Origin: Alphaproteobacteria bacterium
GTDB lineage: Bacteria > Myxococcota_A > UBA796 > GCA-2862545
Length of the DNA: 64,000 bases
Reading direction: 5' to 3'
Assembly: GCA_020632955.1 (NCBI GenBank)
Contig: JACKEO010000011.1
Coordinates: forward strand, 62,001 to 126,000
Below are positions 15,814 through 23,243 of this stretch, one piece after another (the first letter of the stretch is position 1; each line of letters begins with the position of its first letter). The position numbers were made by a program, and so were the translations under genes. The notes beneath the pieces were generated by a model that was given only the letters and a program-made list of their open reading frames with translations, was not told where the DNA came from and did not search any database.

Positions 15814-17151
15814 TCAGAGCAGGCCCAGCCCCTCGGTGGATGCGTGGCCGAAGCGCTCCGCGGGCACGCCGACCGCGCGAGCGAGGTCGAGGTGGAGCTC
15901 CGCGATCGGCACGGGCACCTCGTAGCGGACCACCCCACGCCCCGCGGGCGTGGAGCCACCGACGACGACGGCGGGCAGGTCCACGGTGGCGTGCGTGTCC
16001 GGATCGGCGATCGGGCTGCCGAACAGGAGCACGGTGTGGTCGAGCAGGCTCCCGTCCCCCTCCGGCTCCGCAGCGAGCGCGGCCAGCAGCTCGCCGAAGC
16101 GGGTGACGTACCAGGTGCCGATCGCCTCGATGGCGTCCAGCTTGTACGCATCGCCGCCGTGGTGCGACAGCCAGTGGCTCGACTCGGGGTACCCGAGCTC
16201 GGGGAAGGGCCGATCGGAGCGGACCGCACCCGCCATGTACGTGATCACGCGCGTGCGATCGCAGGCCAGCGCCAGCACCATGAGCTCGCGCATCTGCGCG
16301 ATGTGCTCGCCGAGCGTGGTCGCGGTGCCGAGGTCGACCCGGTCGGTCAGCGCGGCCGGGGCGCAGGCCCCCCCGGGGGCCGGCGGCGGCGCCTGCAGCC
16401 GCTGCTCGAGGGCGTGCACGCCGGTGAGGAACTGATCGAGGCGGTGGCGGTCGTCGCTGCCCAGCGAGCCGGACAGGCGTGCGGCGTCCTCCAGCACCGC
16501 GTCCACCACGGTCTGCTCGTAGCGTTGACGACGCTCGCGCACGGCGGCGGGTTCGGTCGGGTCGCCGAACAGCAGGGCGAAGACCTCGGCCGGGTGGACC
16601 CGCCGCGGCATGGGCGTGGTGGCGTCGCGCCAGGACAGCGTGCGGTAGGGCTCGCAGCTCGGGAGCTCCCCGGACTGGGCCTCCCCGCACGGGGTGGGCC
16701 CCTCGCTCCCCAGCTCGAGGGAGGGCAGGGCCGTGGCGCCCCCCACCGCCTGCGCGACCAGCTGATCGATGGTCAGCCACGCTCCCCCCCGATCGGTGGC
16801 CCAGGGCAGGTCGTGCTGGCCGGAGAGGTAGCGGACGCTGGCCTGGGCGTGCGGCTCGACGGCGCCCGCCGCGAGGGGGGCCGTGCTCGACAGCCCGATC
16901 GGGACGGTGAGCCGTGCCAGGTGGTCGGCGAGCGGCTGGAGCATCGCGGACGGGGTCCAGGCCGTGCCGCTGCCCGTGGGCACCCAGCGATCCACGGGGA
17001 CGCCGTTGGGCGCGGTCCACACCAGCAACCGGCGCGGAGGGCCCCCCTCGGCGGCACGAGCGCGGGCGGGCACCATGGCCTCGAGCCAGGGCAGCGCCAG
17101 ACAGGCGCCGAGTCCCCGCAGGACGGTGCGTCGGGCCAGCGGCCGGGTCAT
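15814..17151 (-). CDS. DUF1552 protein with twin-arginine signal
   Basis: The protein has 445 residues. It starts with LARRTVLRGLGACLALPWLEAM, a twin-arginine-like export signal as seen throughout the DUF1552 (PF07586) family. The family signature appears as LVWTAPNGVPVDRWVP, VRYLSGQHDLPW, SLELGSEGPTPCGEAQSG, HIAQMRELMVLALACDRTRV, SSHWLSHHGGD and a C-terminal SPIADPDTHATVDLPAVVVGG. These proteins resemble the DUF1501/sulfatase-like superfamily in outline, but no reaction is established. The ATG overlaps the stop of the DUF1592 gene (ATGA, 17148-17151); the pair is conserved in Myxococcota and Planctomycetes and probably works together in the periplasm. Confidence 0.9.
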   Translation of the reverse strand: MTRPLARRTVLRGLGACLALPWLEAMVPARARAAEGGPPRRLLVWTAPNGVPVDRWVPTGSGTAWTPSAMLQPLADHLARLTVPIGLSSTAPLAAGAVEPHAQASVRYLSGQHDLPWATDRGGAWLTIDQLVAQAVGGATALPSLELGSEGPTPCGEAQSGELPSCEPYRTLSWRDATTPMPRRVHPAEVFALLFGDPTEPAAVRERRQRYEQTVVDAVLEDAARLSGSLGSDDRHRLDQFLTGVHALEQRLQAPPPAPGGACAPAALTDRVDLGTATTLGEHIAQMRELMVLALACDRTRVITYMAGAVRSDRPFPELGYPESSHWLSHHGGDAYKLDAIEAIGTWYVTRFGELLAALAAEPEGDGSLLDHTVLLFGSPIADPDTHATVDLPAVVVGGSTPAGRGVVRYEVPVPIAELHLDLARAVGVPAERFGHASTEGLGLL

Positions 17152-19214
17152 CGAGTCCCCCGGGGTCCGGTGATCGCCTCGGAGAGGGCGACGGCACGCA
17201 GCACGGCCTCGAAGGTGAGCCCTTCCCGCTCCACCGCCTCGTGCACGCCGGCCTCCACGCAGGCATCCGCCTCCGTCGGCGCCCGCGCCAGGGCCCAGGC
17301 CAGCAACCCGGCTTCGAGGCAGTCCTGCACCTGGCTGGAACCCGCCAGGGCCGAGCCGAGCCCCTGGACGTCGTCGACCTCCGTGCCGTCGGGCAGGGCA
17401 CCCCGTGCGTCCACGGGCGAGCCGTCGGCGTACGCGGTCCGGCGCAGACCATCGTGGTCGAAGGCCTCCAGGGCGAGACCGAGGGGATCGATCGCGTCGT
17501 AGCAGCGGGCGCAGGTGGGGTTGCCCGCGTGCGCCGCGAGCACGGTCGCCGCCGAGGTCGTGCCTGCGTCCTCCGGCAGCGCGGGCACCCCGGCGGGGGC
17601 CGGATCCGGCGGGTCGCAGAGCAGGCGCTGGAGCACCCACACCCCCCGCCTCACGGGCGAGGACCGATCGGGGTTGGAGGTGGCCGCGAGCAGGCCCGCC
17701 TGGGAGAGCAGCCCGCCGCGCCCCGGGACCTCCACCCAGGCCGGTCCGGGCCCCTGCACCTCGACGCCGTACCAGGCGCCGAGCTCGGGCGAGAGCAGCT
17801 GCGCGCGTGGCTCCAGCAGGGAGGGCAGCGGCGTGTCGGACCGCCTGGCCTCGTCCAGCAGGGCGTAGGGCTCCTCCGCCAGGGCGACGCGCTGGGCTCC
17901 GCTCGCGCCCGGGAAGCGACCGGGGGCCTGGACGACCGCGGTGACCGCATCCAGGGCCAGCCACTGGCGGCCGAAGTCGCGCACCACCGCATCGGCACGA
18001 GGGTCGGCCAGCATCCGATCGACCTGGATCGACAGCGCACACGGGCCCTCGGTGCCGAGGGCGCCGGTCTCGGCGCAGGCCCGCAGCGTCGCGTCGGGGA
18101 CCGAGCCCCACAGCAGGCGCGCCAGCCGCTCGCCGACCGCGAGGGCGTCGGGCGCGTCGGGCCCCTCGCGGCCATCGCGGAGCAGGAAGGAGGGCGAGAG
18201 CAGCACGGCCCGCAGGGCGTAGCCGAGCCCGGTCGACACCGGATCGCCCAGCTCCACGGCCAGATCGAGCGGTCGGGACAGGCTGGTCAGCTCCTCGGCG
18301 GTCGGTGGGCGCGCCCATGCGCGCGCGGTGAAGTCCCGGAGCACCGCGTCCGCACAGGCCCGGGCCTCGTCGCCGCCCAGGTCGCAGGCCACGGTGCGGC
18401 GGCGCGCCGGCGGGTCGGCCCAGTCGGGATCCTCCGCCGGCCCCACGAGCTCGATGCGATCGAGGACGAGCCGCGACGGGGTCACGTCGGTGGACAGCTC
18501 CCAGCCGAGGGTGACGGGCCCGACGGGGAGGACGAGGCTCCACGAGACGGGCGCCGGCTGCTCGTACGTGGCCGGCAGGACGCGGGCGGAGCCCACCGGG
18601 CTCGGCGCGACGAGCCGCAGCGTGGGCCCCTTCGACCCGGGGAGCCGCTGCTCCTCCCCCACGAACACGACGCCACCCGCCCAGGCCTGGACCTCCCACG
18701 TCCCCGCGCGGGGGACGTCCAGGGTCACCTCGGCGACGAAGGTGGAGGGGCTGGTCTCCCCCGTCGCCCACGCCCATGCCCACGCCGCACCGGCCTCGCC
18801 GAGCGCGGTCTCGATGCGCTCGCCCTCGTCGAAGCCCGCGTCGATGGCGCGCACGCGCACCCCACCGTCCCCTCGGGCCAGGGCGCGCTCCGCCGCCCGC
18901 CCCCCCGCGGCCCACCAGCCCTCCACGTGGGCTGGCGTGATCGCCTGCGCGCTCGCCCGCCCCTCCCACGCACCCGTCGACGACGGGACCACCTCCGCGA
19001 CCGCCACGTCCTCGCCGAGCAGGTCGCCCACGATGCGCTCGAGCTGCCAGGGCGTGAGGTGCACGAGGGGCCGCCGCGCCGGCTCGCACGCCACCTGCGA
19101 GGAGTCCGTGTCGCCGCCGGTGTCCACCGGATCCTTCGACGGATCGGACCCCGGCCCGGGACAACCGGACAGGAGGAGCGCGAGGCTGGGCGCCGGCAGG
19201 AGGGCACGCGACAT
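17148..19214 (-). CDS. DUF1587/1595/1592/1588/1585 lipoprotein, CxxCH changed to CxxCY
   Basis: The protein has 688 residues from ATG 19214. The signal ends in LLLSGC (Cys18), then a Ser/Asp/Thr linker. Domain order: DUF1587 (LTPWQLERIVGDLLG, about 55), a beta-sandwich (about 120-270), DUF1595 (LRDFTARAWARPPTAEEL), DUF1592 (GYALRAVLLSPSFLLRDG... VRDFGRQWLALD), DUF1588 (GLLSQAGLLAATSNPDRSSP... RRGVWVLQRLLC) and DUF1585 at the end (FEAVLRAVALSEAI). The DUF1588 haem-like motif, usually CxxCH, reads CARCY at 17499-17513, so covalent haem attachment looks unlikely. Co-translated with the DUF1552 gene. Confidence 0.88.
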   Translation of the reverse strand: MSRALLPAPSLALLLSGCPGPGSDPSKDPVDTGGDTDSSQVACEPARRPLVHLTPWQLERIVGDLLGEDVAVAEVVPSSTGAWEGRASAQAITPAHVEGWWAAGGRAAERALARGDGGVRVRAIDAGFDEGERIETALGEAGAAWAWAWATGETSPSTFVAEVTLDVPRAGTWEVQAWAGGVVFVGEEQRLPGSKGPTLRLVAPSPVGSARVLPATYEQPAPVSWSLVLPVGPVTLGWELSTDVTPSRLVLDRIELVGPAEDPDWADPPARRRTVACDLGGDEARACADAVLRDFTARAWARPPTAEELTSLSRPLDLAVELGDPVSTGLGYALRAVLLSPSFLLRDGREGPDAPDALAVGERLARLLWGSVPDATLRACAETGALGTEGPCALSIQVDRMLADPRADAVVRDFGRQWLALDAVTAVVQAPGRFPGASGAQRVALAEEPYALLDEARRSDTPLPSLLEPRAQLLSPELGAWYGVEVQGPGPAWVEVPGRGGLLSQAGLLAATSNPDRSSPVRRGVWVLQRLLCDPPDPAPAGVPALPEDAGTTSAATVLAAHAGNPTCARCYDAIDPLGLALEAFDHDGLRRTAYADGSPVDARGALPDGTEVDDVQGLGSALAGSSQVQDCLEAGLLAWALARAPTEADACVEAGVHEAVEREGLTFEAVLRAVALSEAITGPRGTR

Positions 19215-19257
19215 CGGCCCACCATGGCATGCGCCGCGGCCAACGGCCACGACGGCC

Positions 19258-20796
19258 TCAGGGCGACAGCAGCGCGCGCCGGGCAGCTTCGATCACCGTG
19301 TCGACGCCCTGTGCGACGTCCGCCCGGTGCAGCCCGACCTCCAGGTCCAGGGGCGGCGGACGTCCCTCGAGGGGCAGGCCCTGGGCGTCGTCGCACCGAC
19401 GGGCGTCGACCGCCCCCCGCAGACCGGTGGCCCGGTAGCCGCCGGACAGGCCGTAGCTCCCGTACCCGGGGTGTCCGACGAGCAGCGCCCGGTCCCTCCA
19501 CGCCAGGGGCAGGTACTCCGGCGCCCCATAGGTCGCGTGGTCCGTCAGGACGGCCAGCGGACCGTCGAGCACCACCCCGTCCTCGGCCACCGAGGGGAGC
19601 GTGCTGGGACCGACGGTCCCCCCCTCCCCGGGCGCCACCCGGTCCGTGCAGGTGCGCAGCGGCGACCCGTCGGGCAGGGCCCAGCCGGCGAGGGCGTCGA
19701 CCACCCCGGGGTAGCCCCCCTGGACCGACCGGAGATCGACGATGACGGGCGTCCCCGAGGGCAATCCCTGGACGAGACCGCGCAGGGCGGCCACCGAGGC
19801 CTCCGGCCCTGGCGGTCCGCTGCTCCCGCCGAGCCGAGGCAGGCGCACCAGCACCACGCCCCCCGGCAGGTCCGTGCGGAGCACGTTGCCGCCCAGGTCG
19901 ACCTCTCCCGCGGGCGGGATCCGCCCGTCGCAGTCGAGGACAGGGGGCCGGAGCGGGCGGGTGAAGGTCCGGCGCCTGCCGTCCACCCCACGCACCACCA
20001 CGTCGCCGGAGGCCGAGCCCCGGAGGAGCAGGCTCGCCACGGCCTCCGCACGCCGCGCCGCCTCCGAGGGGGCGGTCAGGGCGCAGCGCGGCTGGGCGAG
20101 CCGGTCGGCCACCAGCGCCGCTGCCGGGCGGCCGTCGAGGGCGACCAGCACGTCGCCGACACGCCACGGCGTGCCCGCCTCGGCGGCGTACACCACCAGC
20201 TGTCCCTCGTCCTCGACGACGCACGCCCCAGCATCGCTGCGTCGGGACGACAGGCCAGGATCCACGTCGCACAGGGCATCGACCTGCAGCCAGGTGTGCC
20301 CCTGCCGCAGCGTGCCCACCCCCTCGGTCATCCTCCACGCGGCCTCGTACGCGGTGCTCGCGCTCGCCAGGCCCGACGCGACCGTCGCCTCCAGGCCGGT
20401 CCACGTGACCGGCAGGTGCGCCTCGGCCAGCTCTCGAGGCCTCGCCCAGGCGACGTAGGCCGACCAGGCAGCCCCCAGGCCATCGGGCGGGTCCCCGGGA
20501 TCGAGCTCGAGCAGGCAGCGCCCGTCCGCCCTGCAGGTGGACCCCGGCGGGCAGGGGCCGGCAGGCAGGTCCACGCTGCAGGAGGGCGGCAAGGGCTCGT
20601 CGGTGTCGACGGGGGGCACGCCGGTGTCGGTGTCGGTGTCGGTGTCGTCGCTGTCCCGAGGGTCGGGCCTGCTGTCGACCGTCGCCGTGTCGCTGTCGGA
20701 GCTGTCCGACCCGCCGCTGTCGTCCGGGCCCGGATCGGCGGGCCCCGGCCCGGTGCAGCCAGCGAGGAGGAGCAGCGTGGGGAGGAAGCGGCGCAC
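19258..20796 (-). CDS. S41-peptidase-like lipoprotein, catalytic residues missing
   Basis: The start is GTG at 20796, giving 512 residues. The signal ends in LLLLAGC. A long Asp/Ser/Thr linker (about 17-60) includes a DTDTDT tract coded by a 6-base repeat. The region 140-260 looks like a PDZ-type domain (TPWRVGDVLVALDG). The C-terminal half follows family S41 (C-terminal processing protease): GVVLVRLPRLGG, VIVDLRSVQGGYPGVVDALAG, then LTDHATYGAPEYLPLAWRD and LVGHPGYGSYG. Aligned to Tsp, the nucleophile Ser (SAxSASE) becomes Gly and the general-base Lys (FGKG) becomes Ser. It therefore looks like a lipid-anchored pseudoprotease. An alternative is a relocated active site. Confidence 0.8.
   Translation of the reverse strand: MRRFLPTLLLLAGCTGPGPADPGPDDSGGSDSSDSDTATVDSRPDPRDSDDTDTDTDTGVPPVDTDEPLPPSCSVDLPAGPCPPGSTCRADGRCLLELDPGDPPDGLGAAWSAYVAWARPRELAEAHLPVTWTGLEATVASGLASASTAYEAAWRMTEGVGTLRQGHTWLQVDALCDVDPGLSSRRSDAGACVVEDEGQLVVYAAEAGTPWRVGDVLVALDGRPAAALVADRLAQPRCALTAPSEAARRAEAVASLLLRGSASGDVVVRGVDGRRRTFTRPLRPPVLDCDGRIPPAGEVDLGGNVLRTDLPGGVVLVRLPRLGGSSGPPGPEASVAALRGLVQGLPSGTPVIVDLRSVQGGYPGVVDALAGWALPDGSPLRTCTDRVAPGEGGTVGPSTLPSVAEDGVVLDGPLAVLTDHATYGAPEYLPLAWRDRALLVGHPGYGSYGLSGGYRATGLRGAVDARRCDDAQGLPLEGRPPPLDLEVGLHRADVAQGVDTVIEAARRALLSP
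20623..20646 (+). repeat. Four copies of a 6-base tandem repeat (GGTGTC)
   Basis: The repeat lies in the linker of the S41-like lipoprotein and encodes alternating Asp and Thr on the minus strand. Slippage here would change linker length by two residues per unit without shifting frame. Confidence 0.9.
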
Positions 20797-20918
20797 GGGA
20801 TCCTCGGCGGGCGGGCGTCCCCATCCTGCCACGCCGGACCCGCAGGGCCTACAGGGACGCGCGCGGACGAGGGAGCGCACGACGACGGTCGACGGGCAGG
20901 ACGTCCTCTCCTGGCGCT

Positions 20919-22220
20919 TCACGGACCCGGGCTGTCCGGCAGCGGCCTCGGGTCGACCCCCGACGACGCCGGAGCACCCCGCTCGAGCACCCCCTCCTCC
21001 ACCCAGGACGCGAAGGCCTCGTGGCCCGCCGGCGACAGGTGCATCCCGTCGACCGTCAGCGCGTCGCGCGCGATCGGTGGGGCGGCGAAGAAGGCGGTCG
21101 CGTCCACGAGGTGCACCCCGGTCTCGCGCAGCGCCCCGAACAGGCGGGCCTGCCGCTCGGGCGCAGCGAGGTCCGCGCCCGGGGGCGCCGGCAGGAGCAC
21201 CACCGAGGCCGCAGCACCCGCCGCCTGCGCCTCCCGGGCCAGGGTCGCCGCGAGGTCGGCCACCCGCGTCACCGCCGCATCCAGCTCGTCCGCCCGGGGC
21301 TGCACGAGCCCTCCCCGCCCGGCAGCCCAGGCCGCGTACCCCCACGCCGCCGAGCGCAGGCCCTGGGCGGCCACCTGCAGGGCGAAGGGCGGCGGGCTCC
21401 GCCAGCGCGCGGCCGCGGCACCCTCGGGCCACGCGGGCTCCGCACAGCGGGCGCGGGGGCCCTCCAGCAGGCCACCTCCCGGACAGCAGGGCCACACGCG
21501 ATCGACCTCCGCGAGGTCGTTGCCGGCGAAGACGTAGAGCACCACCGCGTCCCACGCGCCCGCCGCCACCCACCGCCGGACGGCGAGCAGCTCGCCGTCG
21601 GTGGACAGGCCTGGCGCCGCCAGGGCCACGTGGGCCTCAGTGGGGCGACGACGGCCGAGGGAGGCGACGAAGGTCTCGTGGTCCGCCACGCCCGAGCCGA
21701 AGACCATGGAGTCGCCCACGTGGAGCACCCGCGGCCGCGCGGGCAGCCTCCCGGGCGCCGAGAACACCACCCGACAGGCCTCCACGTCGGTGCTCCAGGT
21801 GCCCCCGTGCACGTCGGTGACGTCGGTGGCCCACGAAGCCCACGGGGCCCGGAGCGGGCGTGGGATGCCGGGCGGCGTCGGCAACAGCGCCCAGGCGAGC
21901 CCCTCCCCCAGCGCGAGCGCCAGGAGCCCCTGCCCCAGCAGGCGAGGCCACGCGCCCCCCCGGGCGCCCACGGCGAGTCCCAGCCAGACCGCCCCGCCCA
22001 CCAGGGCCGCATCCCACAGGCCCGGCCCTCGCAGTCCCACGGTGGCCACCACCGGCAGGGCGACGCACGCGACCAGCACCAGCACCAGCGCGCCCCACCC
22101 GGGGGGATGGCTCCGGCGACGGGCCCAGGCCGCACCCGCGAGGTCGCCCGCCACGACCGGCAGCACGACCTCCACGAAGGCCCAGGCCGACGCCGCCAGG
22201 GGGCTGGGGACAGGAGACAT
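20919..22220 (-). CDS. Membrane-anchored SGNH/GDSL hydrolase
   Basis: The start is ATG at 22220, giving 433 residues. Residues 5-120 contain several hydrophobic helices (AWAFVEVVLPVVAGDLAG, ALVLVLVACVALPVVATVG, LLGQGLLALALGEGLAWALL), an inner-membrane part. The rest is a soluble SGNH hydrolase: block I VLHVGDSMVFGSG with the Ser nucleophile, block III VLYVFAGNDL with GND, and block V VDGMHLSPAGHEA with the Asp/His pair. Similar architectures modify cell-surface sugars or lipids (acetyl transfer or removal), but the substrate here is not known. An upstream ATG at 22262 is less likely because it falls in the intergenic repeat. Confidence 0.83.
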   Translation of the reverse strand: MSPVPSPLAASAWAFVEVVLPVVAGDLAGAAWARRRSHPPGWGALVLVLVACVALPVVATVGLRGPGLWDAALVGGAVWLGLAVGARGGAWPRLLGQGLLALALGEGLAWALLPTPPGIPRPLRAPWASWATDVTDVHGGTWSTDVEACRVVFSAPGRLPARPRVLHVGDSMVFGSGVADHETFVASLGRRRPTEAHVALAAPGLSTDGELLAVRRWVAAGAWDAVVLYVFAGNDLAEVDRVWPCCPGGGLLEGPRARCAEPAWPEGAAAARWRSPPPFALQVAAQGLRSAAWGYAAWAAGRGGLVQPRADELDAAVTRVADLAATLAREAQAAGAAASVVLLPAPPGADLAAPERQARLFGALRETGVHLVDATAFFAAPPIARDALTVDGMHLSPAGHEAFASWVEEGVLERGAPASSGVDPRPLPDSPGP

Positions 22221-22430
22221 GGGACCCGTTCTCGGACGCAGGCGGCGCTCATCCCGTCGCACGGTGGCCCGTCCGCAGCCAGTCCGGACCTCTCCCAGTC
22301 GTCGAGCGGGGTGCGCTCAGCCCCCCCCCCACTCACCGCGGCCGGGATGGCCGCGCCGACGCGCGAGAGCCCACAGCCACGCCGGACCCCACCCCACCGT
22401 CGAACGAGGTCGTCGATCCCTTCCAATGGC
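22216..22430. repeat. Dispersed intergenic repeat, copy B with internal duplication
   Basis: It shares GACATGGG, CCCGTCGCAC and CCGCAGCCAGTCCGGACC with 9313-9437. The second half recurs at 22370-22425 as CACAGCCACGCCGGACCCC followed by TCGAACGAGGTCGTCGA. A run of ten C lies between the two parts (22321-22330). It fills most of the 265-base gap between the SGNH gene and the next gene. Confidence 0.5.
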
Positions 22431-22485
22431 CGCTTCCCGGGCGACGATCCGCGTCCGCCGCTCCCCCGGGACGAACGTCTCGCCC

Positions 22486-23187
22486 TCACTCCGGTGATCC
22501 GACCTCGATCGGCCCAGCCCCCACCGCGTCCCGGAACTCGGCCACGGTCTGCGCGTTCTCGAAGTCGAGGATGTACCTCATGAACCCGTGCGTCTCGACC
22601 ATGCGATCCTCCCAGGGGACCCCCAGCGCCCCGAGGAGCACCAGCCTCTCCCGACCCGTGAGGGTCTCGAGGTTGCACTGAGCGACCTTCACCAACGTGA
22701 GTCGCTCGTAGTCTCGCGTGGCCGACAGGATCTGTCGGGCCAACACGTCGACATCCTCCGAAGAGCGGAGCTCGATGCTGTACGCCAGGTGGGGAAAGAC
22801 GGGCCGTTCGACCGCCGTTCGACACACGGCGAGATCGAGCGCCTCCTCCATCGTCCGGCCGTGGAGACAGTCGCTGCCGAGTCCCTTGCACGCGCTCAGG
22901 TTCCCTTCGAAGCATCGCCGTGCAGACATCACCGGGTCTCGACGAAGCAGATCCATGTCGACACGGTGCTCGGGCGGAATCCACCCGTCGTCGAAGAAGG
23001 CAGCCAGGACGTCGCACCCAGCGAGGTGGAGCGCGATCGAACCCCACGCGATCCACCGCAGCGCGCTGGCGCGATGGCGCCAGGTCTTCGTCAGGGGGGC
23101 CGCGACACGAGCCCGCCCACCTTCGACGACCTCCGCGTGCAACGCGAGCGCACCCTCGCCCTGGGCAGGCACCGTCCGGGATCGCAT
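22486..23187 (-). CDS. Lipoprotein of unknown function
   Basis: Taken from ATG 23187 this has 233 residues. The first about 30 residues look non-coding, and the likely signal is SALRWIAWGSIALHLAGC, with the lipid Cys near residue 39; the true start may lie downstream, but no ATG, GTG or TTG gives a better one. The mature part has several Cys (RRCFEGNLSACKGLGSDCLHG, LAVCRTAVE, VAQCNLE) and is helical, with no transmembrane segment. Its codon use looks less GC3-biased than its neighbours. No family recognised. Confidence 0.62.
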   Translation of the reverse strand: MRSRTVPAQGEGALALHAEVVEGGRARVAAPLTKTWRHRASALRWIAWGSIALHLAGCDVLAAFFDDGWIPPEHRVDMDLLRRDPVMSARRCFEGNLSACKGLGSDCLHGRTMEEALDLAVCRTAVERPVFPHLAYSIELRSSEDVDVLARQILSATRDYERLTLVKVAQCNLETLTGRERLVLLGALGVPWEDRMVETHGFMRYILDFENAQTVAEFRDAVGAGPIEVGSPE

Positions 23188-23243
23188 CCCTCCGCGGTGC
23201 GTCGATGCGGGGGACCCGCGCACCGCGTCCGCGCGGTCGAGGG

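Noticed and set aside
22220..22262. ATG at 22262 as the SGNH hydrolase start
   Set aside because: The extra 14 residues are Arg-rich and fall in the intergenic repeat; ATG 22220 starts just before the first membrane helix.
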